Shown one piece after another: positions 8,001 through 15,548 of a DNA stretch of 37,855 nucleotides; positions within the stretch are counted from its first letter, which is position 1, and each line of letters opens with the position of its first letter. Location of the stretch: NCBI GenBank assembly GCA_937916345.1, contig CALFUE010000137.1:1-37855 (forward strand). The letters run 5' to 3'. The stretch is from an uncultured bacterium. Its GTDB lineage: Bacteria; Bacillota; Clostridia; Lachnospirales; Lachnospiraceae. A program made the position numbers and the translations under genes. A model generated the notes under the pieces. The model was not told the DNA's origin, made no database searches, and saw nothing but the letters and a program-made list of their open reading frames with translations.

Positions 8001-10530
8001 TCACTATGAGATTTGTGATTTTCCATTCGTAAACACCATTGCCCGATACCGGCGTCACACCAAATGACTCGATGACAACATAGTTATTGGTGAAGGAGCG
8101 TGGTGTGATCACATAGGTGAGCGTTTGTGATGAACCCGTCACATAATTCGAATTCACCATGGTGACCAGCGCCTTTGCTGAGTTATTCACAGTGGTGTTA
8201 TTTGAGTATTCAACAGTGTAATCCGTGCCTGAAGTCATGGTATCACCGTTTTTATTTTTTACGGTGAGGGAAGGGATCTCAGTGGCTCCGCCGGTCCACT
8301 CCACCTCTTTGCCGTCTGACCAGAGAATATTTTCGGAGTAAATCTGATCAATAGTCAGGGTTGCCCTTTCCACAATGAATGTAAAAGTTTTGGTTCCGAC
8401 ATAATTACCACCGATACCGCGCAGTGTAAACTTCCAGCTGCCGGCGCTCTTCCCGTCCCAGGCAACTGTTTCGTCAGTAGAACTTACTATATTTCCACTA
8501 TCGTAGGGCTCAAATACATATCCATTTTTCTTAAACTGATTATCCGCATAAATAATGTAGTCGGGATTACTGCTCAAGTACACTGTGGGTGAAACAGCAT
8601 TCCCGTTATAGGCAGCACCTTTCACATCCATGTCTTCGATATTCAGACCTGTGATCGTAACCTTGTATGCTGCACTCTGCCCATTATAATTTCCGGTGCT
8701 TTGTTTTTCTCTTATTCCCTTAACTCTGTAATAGTAAACACCGGCATCAAATATCGTGCTATCCGTTCCTATGCTGATCGTACCATCCGCATCGCTGTAA
8801 TACTCAATATAATAATCTACTCCCTCTTCAAGAGTAACAGTAGATCCTCTTGTATCCTCCACTCTGCTTACCGGACTTCCGCCCTCACCATAAACCAGGG
8901 TTGAGTTACTTATCCCGGTAAGAGCAAGGCTTGCTGCTGAATATGGTGTCACCTCAAAGGTCTCCTGTCTTTCCTGACCTTCATAGGGTGTTCCTTCTTT
9001 ACCTCTTACTACTACCTTTTTGAGATCCGCATTGGTCATTCCTTTTTTTGCTTCAGACGTCCCGTCATTATAAGTCCCTGTATTGTCAGGATCCGATGCA
9101 TCCACATCATAATACTCAAACGCATCGTAGTTATCAGAAGATATTACAGCACCACTAGCATTAGTCACTGTATACCCGATCGTACTGTTTGAAGGATCAT
9201 ATACACGCGAAGTCTGATTTAAGATCAGATTCATGTCGGATTTGATGGTGTAGAGAAAGGTGAAACGACCGCTGTAATCGCCTATCCCATTTAAGGTAAC
9301 CTCTCCTGTGCCACTTCCGCTGTCATCATCCTTGTCTATCACATAATCAGTGTTAAGAACCAATGGTGTTTCATCATCTCCATAATACACTGAAAAATCT
9401 GTATACGGATGGTATGCTACCGGCCTGTAGGATGTTCCACTCGTACTATAGTCCCTGATCAGCCTACCCGTTGAATTGTCATATATTTTGTACCCATCAG
9501 TCATATTCTTCTTATTAACCGTCAGAGTAAGACTGGTAGATCCGCCGTAGAATTCCGTATCTCCGATCAGCGGATCAACTGACGCGAAATTCCCCTTTGT
9601 TGATACAGTAATGTTGTATGTTCCGGCCTCCTTAATGTTTTCCGGCTCTACACTTGAAACCACTTTCGAAGGAGATGTATATATTACGTCCACATTAAAC
9701 TGCTGCCGGGACTGACTCGACAAAAGAGATATTTTCTGAGTTTTGTCTGATACCATCAGGTATAAGCCATTAAGCTCCGAAAACAAAGCCGATCCTGTAT
9801 ATGTAACGGAATATACACCATTCGATCCCGTCTGACCTATATCATCGATGATCACATTTGTTTCATTATCCAGGGCAAGAGCGACATCAAATTGACTCGT
9901 ATTCGTAATAGATGCCAAATTATTCGTCTTTACTGTCACATTGCATTCACCTTTATTGTGACCAATACCGTTTATTTGTACATCACTGATCGTATAACCC
10001 TCATCGGGTTTAATATATTTTGGTTCAAACAGATCCCCTGCATGAACCGTGACAGTCCGTTCTCCGACATCCTCATTGTAATAAACTACCGGCAAATCAT
10101 CAGGAGTATATGGGAAACTATGAGTACCTGATATCAGATATGTCTCAAATTGAGCATTAATACTATATGTATCCTGCGGTAACACAACAAAGGTAGATGG
10201 ATATTCCGTATCCTCATAGTGGAATTTAACATTTATATTATATGTACCAACTTCCTGGACTTTTTCATAATAGTTTTCCGGATATACATCATATGTGCTC
10301 TTGGCCGCCTGTATGCCATCTCTATAGACCGTGACAATATTAGATATATCTATCTCGTTTCCGGTATATTTGGTCTCGTTGCCTTTTATCACAACATTCC
10401 CTGACACCGCAGCGCCCAGGAGTTCTTCCTCACCCTCCGCAAACGCTATTTTAGGCAGTTCAACTACTCCGGCAACCATCGCCACTGCCAGAGAAAACGC
10501 CAGAAGTTTCTTCAGGATATTCTTATACAT
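2029..10530 (-). CDS. Giant secreted YTG-repeat protein with two C-terminal fibronectin type III domains
   Basis: About 2,833 aa, predicted extracellular. The frame opens with TTG at 10534-10536, but I prefer ATG at 10528-10530, six bases after GGAGG, giving MYKNILKKLLAFSLAVAMVA, a clear signal peptide ending near IAFA. Most of the chain consists of about 20 repeats of 70-110 residues built on YTG..I.P.+.V, then G.DY...Y.NN...G.A.V, then G.GNY.G....F.I. This repeat is common in Clostridia surface proteins and has a beta-sandwich-like pattern. The N-terminal copies are divergent with long insertions; the last three or four are short and regular. Two fibronectin type III domains close the protein (about 2655-2741 and 2742-2835 in the longer numbering), ending YSNYSSIKGVTVK. 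No LPxTG-like motif, C-terminal hydrophobic helix or SLH domain is seen, so the mode of attachment is unclear. The stop overlaps the sortase start. An adhesin or scaffold role is inference. Confidence 0.88.
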   Translation of the reverse strand: MYKNILKKLLAFSLAVAMVAGVVELPKIAFAEGEEELLGAAVSGNVVIKGNETKYTGNEIDISNIVTVYRDGIQAAKSTYDVYPENYYEKVQEVGTYNINVKFHYEDTEYPSTFVVLPQDTYSINAQFETYLISGTHSFPYTPDDLPVVYYNEDVGERTVTVHAGDLFEPKYIKPDEGYTISDVQINGIGHNKGECNVTVKTNNLASITNTSQFDVALALDNETNVIIDDIGQTGSNGVYSVTYTGSALFSELNGLYLMVSDKTQKISLLSSQSRQQFNVDVIYTSPSKVVSSVEPENIKEAGTYNITVSTKGNFASVDPLIGDTEFYGGSTSLTLTVNKKNMTDGYKIYDNSTGRLIRDYSTSGTSYRPVAYHPYTDFSVYYGDDETPLVLNTDYVIDKDDDSGSGTGEVTLNGIGDYSGRFTFLYTIKSDMNLILNQTSRVYDPSNSTIGYTVTNASGAVISSDNYDAFEYYDVDASDPDNTGTYNDGTSEAKKGMTNADLKKVVVRGKEGTPYEGQERQETFEVTPYSAASLALTGISNSTLVYGEGGSPVSRVEDTRGSTVTLEEGVDYYIEYYSDADGTISIGTDSTIFDAGVYYYRVKGIREKQSTGNYNGQSAAYKVTITGLNIEDMDVKGAAYNGNAVSPTVYLSSNPDYIIYADNQFKKNGYVFEPYDSGNIVSSTDETVAWDGKSAGSWKFTLRGIGGNYVGTKTFTFIVERATLTIDQIYSENILWSDGKEVEWTGGATEIPSLTVKNKNGDTMTSGTDYTVEYSNNTTVNNSAKALVTMVNSNYVTGSSQTLTYVITPRSFTNNYVVIESFGVTPVSGNGVYEWKITNLIVSDTGRSNYRLVEGTDYTISYSNNTTAIDSESSSEQTATFTITGMGNYKDTLSKTYLCGYDINDSEKVKITGISNVTYTGYPQPASESDVIVRYGTKILEKDKDYTITFLRNDGRLDELGNEPTGNVIRTLAGIVTVTIQGKGLYVNSRTLTYTINPMEILARNVDITIDREGSETWDEDRTFTGNPIIFDDVHATFRDKDGNLLTLYENYDYEFVWSNNVNARARSGAMARVTVVADGNTGNYKISGDEAYYPFEILQRKMEDVSFELTYDDCIYSGKKNTPTVNSAVYNGYELDKRDFYTNQFDWISNNIDIGSWNRSKVGTFNRVYVDSLTEGSEEVVVAGTETMVPSYYVVNSNGTYGGGHIVMCSSATGNFKGFQIAYYDIRKAKFPLSDDKSTITSTLSDAKVDIADGVIDLTKYVFRYIHPGSSDPYQGSANKVLTVDDYELINSSDKYKYDISGMSVGNSNSFIITGKGNFEGDAEIPFKLYHNISNTDSTDIVLNPDLFTVESGEYYIDVNKLKTVIESADGEKSLVVVTDKNTDQLIGSENYTVTISNYAIGSSAITVSGVEDNYYTGTTGSIRFYITGDISTSEITVNDVIYTGKAVEAKDLTVSVKNSAISAKGTTGTTELRAGTDYEITEISGDYINPGVKTAIVKIKGTGQYRGETTAKFSILYPVEKLSVRLSYNGQIKWYADEYKEAYISKGVAREDNFGKLTVEFTGAYINPDVAVYYNYLDEDGNFVKIVPVQTSYYDKTPKAQVSGDDSSFINAGTWSVTVTPKETSDNEVWWATYDGTTKLTRDFEITPKDISTHADWFDLMFSSHTYTGGALRPALSLHKDKTRGIDLVEGTDYSEPVYRDNIEGNNETDRLATVVINGKGNYTGTVNKTFTITPAKINNNSYFTSNTEVKKEYASKAVTVTSDDVDLKYTYVLGTDEDPDQVKTNVKSLVLGSDYVIKSVDGVETSVLPTDQGSYNILIEGKGNYSEERTFTLIITQKEITPGGDEPGKFDDIYIMILDEATGNYDAASGEAEFTYTGYEIIPSIQVYYNGNTEPLTEGVDYTIKSVSNNVDVAGPLVRERIADIKNDHSKVDYPVITIEGTGNYTGSTYAYFNINPKELTASDISYVIKYDGVDATTGTNKMKFINGDIASTDDFETHKPAVTVLNYYKSGSPLTLKEGQDYNLVFDSVYDRNDARYAGKACFIIEAPTSYKDTRINSDGEKETYNKACNYTGVIGEITVTTNGDNEVTDVSSSNAYQNYWIGTDISSAKLKFAGSRITSVYNGLYVDLDENDLVEAVEDGGTKILKSGQYRIVAYKDPTFVGNTGSVDIVNSKKVTDITKIKDAGKYYFAIDGEPTKGTYASAPATSDGAVYTITPKSIAGVKISEYPETVYYTGDYIDITNKGAIKVVDPELPIFAGSNLYRSEQLKLDTDYVITNNKTFKDVGKAYFTVEGIGNYTGIAYAYFTIESNSFNGDNQADGSSSGTGITKDGVTIAAKDIEIYYDKITGPSEGYMIWTGKAIVPYVSIKYNGTYLTEGSDYSLSATNNINAGVGTLTITGKGGFHGNIIKKFDIKADLSKATVASIPDQSYTGSEITPNITIRCGGNVLTKNSDYTTEYLNNINVGKATVTAAATSDGYYYGTVSAEFNISNGATGMSVSGYSSSYVYTGYAISPDLYVTMDGKTLTPGVDYTVTYENNINVGTAKATVTGRGAYSGTKTITYTIQAKNISTVSAMVSGGLSYEYTGDSQTPSVTLRDSVSGKTLTNGTDYTISYSNNTDPGTATVSIKAISTNYTGTKTLTFSINSGAVQGLAASSVTYKSMKLKWDKQDYADGYQICDQNNKVVANTKTNSYKVGGLTSYKTYKFKVRSYVENSDGSVSYGVFSEIISKRTKLATPTLKVSALGKGKVKLSWTKSRVATGYEIYYSTRKNGIYTKLKTKSQSSTRSWNDTGLAAGEKYYYTVRAYRTVNGSKVYSNYSSIKGVTVK
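2580..10380 (-). repeat. About 20 YTG/DY domain repeats within the giant protein gene
   Basis: Protein-level repeats, strongly diverged in DNA. Markers that recur are a YTG motif, a G.DY motif about 25 residues later (for example EGSDYSLSATNNINAG, KNSDYTTEYLNNINVG, PGVDYTVTYENNINVG, NGTDYTISYSNNTDPG) and a GNY.G or similar motif before an F.I strand. The four most regular copies lie at about 2580-3560. Boundaries are approximate because they were set by eye. Confidence 0.75.
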
Positions 10531-10591
10531 AAGCAACCTCCGCGGGATTTGCCGGCCCCGCAGCCGTGAGAGAATTGTGTATCAAAACAAC

Positions 10592-10608
10592 GGTGGACAG
10601 ACTCCACC
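10592..10608. other. Small hairpin in the leader of the giant gene
   Basis: GGTGGA (10592-10597) and TCCACC (10603-10608) form a perfect six-base inverted repeat around CAGAC. It lies between a candidate promoter and the start codon, so it would be in the 5' untranslated region. Confidence 0.35.
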
Positions 10609-10649
10609 CTTTTAACCTGTTTATATTTATATCGAAAGAATTGTGAGAT

Positions 10650-10678
10650 ACTTTAGAATTTTACTGAATTTTCTTCAA
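10650..10678 (-). promoter_or_regulatory. Candidate promoter of the giant protein / sortase operon
   Basis: On the minus strand TTGAAG (10673-10678) and TAAAGT (10650-10655) are separated by exactly 17 bases, in the AT-rich gap after the stop codon of the upstream membrane protein. Both boxes match four of six consensus positions, so this is plausible but weak. It would give a leader of about 110 bases. Confidence 0.35.
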
Positions 10679-10694
10679 AAATTCCGGTATTTTT

Positions 10695-12071
10695 TTAGTA
10701 CTTCAGCTCATAAATGTTCGAAATCCTCCCGGCTGCGCTGCCGTCGATGAGCAATCCGATATTCGCGCCATCCATATACCATTCCCCGATAGTCACCACG
10801 CCGGACATACGAACCATGTAATCCCCCTGGACATATGTGGTATTTCCGTTGCTGTCCAGCAGCACCGTACTGGGATCGGAATTCCCTCTGAGCATCAGAT
10901 AGCCCTCTCCGCCATCCGACACCAGCCTGTAGGCGACAGAAGCCACCGGAGCCACAGACTCCTGGATGACAGTCAGCTCCCTGTCTGCCCCGGGCAGCGT
11001 GATGCTCGCCCTGGGATTCAGCTCCGGAAGGCCATAGACAACTGGCGACGGCGAAAACCTCACCACCTGTCTGTCGGCAAATAATCCCCTGTTCACAAAA
11101 TCATCGTAGTACATGAGCTTTTCCTCGTCGGTAAGCTCCAGGGCATAGATATTGTGCCCGAAGGCCTTTTCCATGTCCTCCTCCAGATATTCCTGTATCT
11201 CCTCCTCCTCCAGATCAAACTGCGAGTACTCGTAATACATAGCGGCGGCGATGCGGTACTGGTAATCCATCATCTGGTTCACCATGTTTATCTTTACGCC
11301 GTCAATCTCGGCCGCGGACTCCTCATCTGCTGCATTTTCTGCCGCCGGCAGCTCTCCGGTGGCCTTCGCGTCCGCGATCTTAGACTTCAGATCCGTGATC
11401 TCCTTTGGCTCCACATAGGCGCCGTTTACTATATCGCCCCTCGTGATAAGCTGGGTATAAACCATCTCTATGGAGGCATCGCTCATGGTCTCTACGTTCT
11501 GCCCCGTCAGATCAATGGTGTAGGCATCTGACAGGATATCTGAAACCTTTGCCTTTGCCTCGGCATCCTCCATCCCCAGAGCCGTCTCATAATAATCTAT
11601 GGCATCTGCCTTTACCTTTAACTGCTCAGCCACATATCCCAGAACCAGAGACCTCCTGGCCTCTGCCGCCTCCGAGGATGACCCCTTCAATAGTCGCGGC
11701 AGAAAAATAACAGCGGCTACGATCAGCGCCACGATAACAGTCCCTATGATGATATGCCTTGCCGTGAATACATGAACGGCAGGCTTCGCTCCGGAAGAGG
11801 GCTTTTTACCTTTGCCGAACTCCCGCGCCTTTTTCTTTGCAGGCTTTTCGGAGTGGTCTGCGGTCGCGCGGAGCTTCTCGATAAACCTTTTGCCGTAGTC
11901 CGAGAGAAAGTCGTCTCCGTCTCCCAGCTCAGCCAGGAGCTTCGCTGCATCCTCGGGCTTTGAAATATCATATTTCCCCATAATCTCGCGAATGCGGCGC
12001 AAATCCTCCTGAGCCACCACATATTCTTCTTCACTGTCAAAGGTCAGATCTCCCAAACGGTACTCCGCCAT
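10695..12071 (-). CDS. Single-pass membrane protein of unknown function sharing the sortase's N-terminal domain
   Basis: 458 aa, not recognised as a known family. Residues 3-70 resemble the start of the nearby sortase: YRLGDLTFDSEEEYVVAQEDLRRI here against YKVGDYEFDTWEEY with a similar DLKKI there, and both end in an F..+.G..F+..L stretch. A basic Lys/Arg-rich linker (77-96) is followed by one membrane helix at about 106-127 (IIIGTVIVALIVAAVIF). The basic side preceding the helix places the N-terminal domain in the cytoplasm and the remaining 330 residues outside. Residues 140-200 have a helical, TPR-like look (YVAEQLKVKADAIDYYETAL); the last 100 residues look beta-rich. The start follows GGAGGGGG closely. 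Position just upstream of the giant protein and sortase suggests a role in the same surface assembly, which is inference. Confidence 0.75.
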   Translation of the reverse strand: MAEYRLGDLTFDSEEEYVVAQEDLRRIREIMGKYDISKPEDAAKLLAELGDGDDFLSDYGKRFIEKLRATADHSEKPAKKKAREFGKGKKPSSGAKPAVHVFTARHIIIGTVIVALIVAAVIFLPRLLKGSSSEAAEARRSLVLGYVAEQLKVKADAIDYYETALGMEDAEAKAKVSDILSDAYTIDLTGQNVETMSDASIEMVYTQLITRGDIVNGAYVEPKEITDLKSKIADAKATGELPAAENAADEESAAEIDGVKINMVNQMMDYQYRIAAAMYYEYSQFDLEEEEIQEYLEEDMEKAFGHNIYALELTDEEKLMYYDDFVNRGLFADRQVVRFSPSPVVYGLPELNPRASITLPGADRELTVIQESVAPVASVAYRLVSDGGEGYLMLRGNSDPSTVLLDSNGNTTYVQGDYMVRMSGVVTIGEWYMDGANIGLLIDGSAAGRISNIYELKY

Positions 12072-12082
12072 ATTCCCCCTCC

Positions 12083-12111
12083 AATAACGTAACTGCCTGA
12101 AGAACAGGCAC
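12083..12111. other. Imperfect hairpin between the serine hydrolase and membrane protein genes
   Basis: TGCCTG and CAGGCA form a perfect six-base stem around a five-base loop, extended with mismatches by flanking CGT and ACG. No T-run follows on the minus strand, so it is not a typical terminator. It precedes the ribosome site of the next gene by about ten bases and could shape translation or processing. Confidence 0.35.
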
Positions 12112-12132
12112 TAACGGTATCCGGCTCCAAAA

Positions 12133-13335
12133 TCATCTCAGTCTTTTATCTGTATACAGCAGATTGCGGATCTGCTGTATGTAGGGCAGCGCCCCTGCGT
12201 CCGTCACCTGTGTACCCACCAGAACCGTGAGCCCGCTGTCAGGGACATTCATAAAATACGTGCCGAGCCAGCCGTCCCAGCCGTAACCTCCCTTCCACTG
12301 GGGAGTCTGTCCCGCGGATGAGCCCAGAGCCAGACGCATATAATTCCCGTAGTCATAACCCGCCAGTGAATCCCAGGTTTTCCAGAACCTTTCCCTCTGC
12401 CAGGGCGTCAGACCTCCGGAAGTAAAATATTTCACCATCTCGCTGCTCATGAGGCGCCTGCCGCGGTATTCCCCGCCGCCCAGCAGCATGGTGGCAAATT
12501 TCGCATAATCGTCCAGTGTGGAAAAAATCCCCGCGCCTCCGGATGCAAAGGCAGGCTCGGCGTCGCCCTTCCTCTTTATCGCCAGGTGATCCCTGTCGTA
12601 GGGTTTCCATGTACCCTTTTCCTCCGGGCAAAATGATGCGGGATCAAAGGGATTCACGATCCAGCGCGGATACTCGTAGGCCTTCGCCAATCTATCGCTT
12701 TTTTCAGTGGGACAATAAAATGCCGTATCCTCCATACCCAGCGGCTCAAATATCTCTCTGCGCATGAACTCATTGAAGCTCACACCGCTTATAATCTCTA
12801 TTACCGCACCCATAATATCAGCGCTCGTGCCATAGAGCCAGCTCTCCCCCGGCTCAAAGGCAAGAAGTCCCCGCTCCGCCATCATAACCGCAAACTCATT
12901 CGTCGTGACGGGATCATCAGTATAGAGCCTTCGATCCATCTCATCAAATATGACTCCCGACGCCGCTGCCGACGGGTCATTCTTATCCCCGGGGTAGCTC
13001 AGGCCCGATGTCATGCACAGCAGATCCTTTATATAGATCGGCCGCCTGCGGACTCTTATCTCCTTTGTCGCTGGATCAACGACTCTCACCCCTGCAAACT
13101 CAGGGATGTAGCGCTCCAGCGGATCCCCCAGGGTGATCTCTCCCCTCTCCAACAGCAGCATGGCAGCAAAGCCCGTCAGGGGTTTTGTCATGGAAAACAT
13201 GCGTAAGACATTGTCCCGGTGGATATCTCCAGCCTCATGGTAGAGCACCTCTGCTCCGTTTTTTAACACCAGAAGATTTAGGGCTGGCATCATCTCTTCC
13301 GAGACTGCCCTGTCAATCATATCTTCAACTCTCAA
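12133..13335 (-). CDS. Beta-lactamase/transpeptidase-like serine hydrolase (class C fold)
   Basis: About 400 aa with the class C beta-lactamase / esterase fold. The nucleophile motif is S48-M-T-K51 and the second-triad tyrosine is probably Tyr168 in WLYGTS; the usual Y-x-N reads Y-G-T here. A GWDGWLGT stretch near the C-terminus sits where the family's third motif is expected. There is no signal peptide, so it is probably cytoplasmic. Family members include carbohydrate deacetylating esterases as well as peptidases, so in this sugar operon an esterase acting on acylated oligosaccharides is possible but unproved. The longest frame starts with TTG at 13333-13335, overlapping the TGA of the GH3 gene (TTGA). 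The alternative is ATG at 13318-13320, five codons in. Coupling to the GH3 gene supports co-transcription. Confidence 0.8.
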   Translation of the reverse strand: MRVEDMIDRAVSEEMMPALNLLVLKNGAEVLYHEAGDIHRDNVLRMFSMTKPLTGFAAMLLLERGEITLGDPLERYIPEFAGVRVVDPATKEIRVRRRPIYIKDLLCMTSGLSYPGDKNDPSAAASGVIFDEMDRRLYTDDPVTTNEFAVMMAERGLLAFEPGESWLYGTSADIMGAVIEIISGVSFNEFMRREIFEPLGMEDTAFYCPTEKSDRLAKAYEYPRWIVNPFDPASFCPEEKGTWKPYDRDHLAIKRKGDAEPAFASGGAGIFSTLDDYAKFATMLLGGGEYRGRRLMSSEMVKYFTSGGLTPWQRERFWKTWDSLAGYDYGNYMRLALGSSAGQTPQWKGGYGWDGWLGTYFMNVPDSGLTVLVGTQVTDAGALPYIQQIRNLLYTDKRLR

Positions 13336-15524
13336 ATCTTTACTCTTCCCTCGATTCGAATATCAGCCACGGACTCGCCAACCTCGATGACGTACTCTCC
13401 GTGATCCACCGTAAAGCCGCCGCTCTCCTCACTGTAGTAAGAGAAGTCTATAGCGCAGAGGGACAGCGTGACCTCAACCCTCTCCCCCGGGTTTACGGCG
13501 ATCTTGTCAAAGGCTTTGAGCTCTCTTATAGGCCTGTCCACCGACGGGTTTACCGGTCTTACGTAAACCTGCGGAACCGCCAGTCCGGCGCGGTTACCGA
13601 TATTCTCCAGCTTAAAGGTCACATCCACGGACCCTCCGTTTCCCGAAACCTTTTTAATCGAGATGTCGGAATAGCCAAAGGTCGTGTAACTCAGGCCATA
13701 TCCAAAGGGAAAGTTTACCACTGTTCCCCTGGTGTCATAGTAGCGGTAGCCCACATAAACATCCTCCTTATACTCAACCAGTTCCTTTGCTCCGAAGGTG
13801 TTGTTCGCATGAGCGGGAGCATCCTCCGCCTTCACGGGGAATGTCTCAGCCAGATGGCCGCTGGGGTTTACATGCCCGAAAAGCACTGCCGCCAGGGCAT
13901 TTCCGCCCTCCATTCCGTTGTAATACATGTAGACGAGGGACTTTGCCTTTGAAAGCCAGGGCATTGACACCGGAGAACCGCCCACAAGCGTTATCACCGC
14001 ATCCGGGCGCACATCAAGGAGTTTGTCTATCAGCTCATCCTGGCCGTAGGGCAGAGTCATGGACTCTCTGTCTTGTCCCTCGGCGTCAAATATATGATCG
14101 AGGCCTCCAACATAGATCACGGCGTCGGCATCCTTTGCCGCCTCGATGGCTCTCTCTCTCAACTCTTTTTGATCTTCCGCATTCTCTGCGCCGGTCTTTT
14201 TATGAGACGCCCTCACGGACTCGATATCCGTGGATGTCTCCTGCCAGGTCTGAAGCCTGTTCAGCAGTATAGGAGCCTCGTAGCCCTTCTCATAAACCAC
14301 CTCGGTATTTCCGCCGAGGAGCATCTTTATGCCCATGAGAGGCGTGATCTCGTAGAGGCTTCGCAGCTCTGAAGAACCTCCGCCCAAGGCTTGCCGGATC
14401 ATGGCGTTGTGACCTATTACCACGAGCTTTTTCACCTTTCCCGGGTCGAGGGGAAGCGCCTTGTCCTCATTCTTCAGGAGGATCACGGACTCATCAGCCA
14501 CAGCTCTCGCCGTCTTCCTGTGGTCTATGGCATTGTAGGTGCCGGGCTTTCTTAATGGCGCGTCAGGTCCGATCTTTCTGAGCCTGTAGAGCGTCCGAAG
14601 GATATTCTTTACCTTGCGGTCGATATTGTCCACCGTCACATCGCCTGAGAGGACAGCTTTCTTCAATGGCTCAGCCATGAAGTAGTCGTCAAAATCCGTG
14701 GTGACACTCATCTCTAAGTCAACGGTTGTCTCGCCGGCCTCCTTCGTGTCGTGGACGCCGCCCCAGTCGGAGATGACGCAGCCGTCGTAACCCCACTTGT
14801 CGCGGAGTATATCATCCAGCAGTTCCTTGTTGTGACAGCAGTGTCTGCCGCGTAAACGATTGTAGGCACTCATTAGTGTATAGGATCCGCCCCTCTGCAC
14901 TGCCGCCTTAAAGCCCGGCAGATAGATCTCATAGAGCGCACGGTCAGAAACCTTCGTATCTACCGTAAGGCGCTCGGTCTCCTGGTTATTCACGGCAAAA
15001 TGCTTTACGCAAGCTCCCACATCCGAGAGCTGCATGCCGCGGATAAAGGGAACCACAATCTCCTCTATCAGCCTCGGATCCTCGCTCATATACTCGAAAT
15101 TCCTGCCGCACAGGGGATCTCTCTTTATATTTATACCGGGGCTTAAGGCCACATCCTTGCCGCGGCCGCGAAACTCCACTCCGAGTGTCCTGCCCTGCTC
15201 ATAGGCCAGTGTCCTGTTCCAGGTGCTGGCCAGGGCGCTGTTTACAGGCATATAGGTGATATAGTCGTCATTCTGATTCAACCCGTTCCAGTCATCGTCG
15301 CCAAACTCCGGGCGTACACCGTGAGGACCGTCGGAAGTGACGATGGGAGGCACTCCCAGCCTCTCCACACTGCCGTTCTTGAAGAAAGTCTTACCATGAA
15401 TCATTCCAATCTTTTCATCGAGAGTCATTTCCCCCAGCAACCGGTCGATGTATGCCTCTCCATCTTCACCGATATTTTTGACATTGTCCGTATTATCTAC
15501 GCTTTTTCTGAAAAAAGAACGCAT
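13332..15524 (-). CDS. Glycoside hydrolase family 3, beta-glucosidase-like
   Basis: 730 aa without a signal peptide, so an intracellular glycosidase that removes non-reducing-end beta-linked sugars. The order is an N-terminal barrel (about 25-325) with SDGPHGVR, the substrate-binding CVKHFAVNNQE and the nucleophile Asp253 in CVISDWGG; an alpha/beta sandwich (about 340-590); and a C-terminal fibronectin-like domain (about 635-725). This is the standard three-domain layout of GH3 beta-glucosidases. Beta-xylosidase specificity cannot be excluded by eye. GGAGG lies nine bases before the ATG. It follows the GH31 gene by 24 bases, and its stop overlaps the next start, so it belongs to the YesL-regulator-GH31 operon. 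With an alpha-xylosidase beside it, hydrolysis of the cello-oligosaccharide backbone left after xylose removal is a reasonable role. Confidence 0.93.
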   Translation of the reverse strand: MRSFFRKSVDNTDNVKNIGEDGEAYIDRLLGEMTLDEKIGMIHGKTFFKNGSVERLGVPPIVTSDGPHGVRPEFGDDDWNGLNQNDDYITYMPVNSALASTWNRTLAYEQGRTLGVEFRGRGKDVALSPGINIKRDPLCGRNFEYMSEDPRLIEEIVVPFIRGMQLSDVGACVKHFAVNNQETERLTVDTKVSDRALYEIYLPGFKAAVQRGGSYTLMSAYNRLRGRHCCHNKELLDDILRDKWGYDGCVISDWGGVHDTKEAGETTVDLEMSVTTDFDDYFMAEPLKKAVLSGDVTVDNIDRKVKNILRTLYRLRKIGPDAPLRKPGTYNAIDHRKTARAVADESVILLKNEDKALPLDPGKVKKLVVIGHNAMIRQALGGGSSELRSLYEITPLMGIKMLLGGNTEVVYEKGYEAPILLNRLQTWQETSTDIESVRASHKKTGAENAEDQKELRERAIEAAKDADAVIYVGGLDHIFDAEGQDRESMTLPYGQDELIDKLLDVRPDAVITLVGGSPVSMPWLSKAKSLVYMYYNGMEGGNALAAVLFGHVNPSGHLAETFPVKAEDAPAHANNTFGAKELVEYKEDVYVGYRYYDTRGTVVNFPFGYGLSYTTFGYSDISIKKVSGNGGSVDVTFKLENIGNRAGLAVPQVYVRPVNPSVDRPIRELKAFDKIAVNPGERVEVTLSLCAIDFSYYSEESGGFTVDHGEYVIEVGESVADIRIEGRVKI

Positions 15525-15548
15525 CTTTTACTTCCTCCTGTTGTCAAA

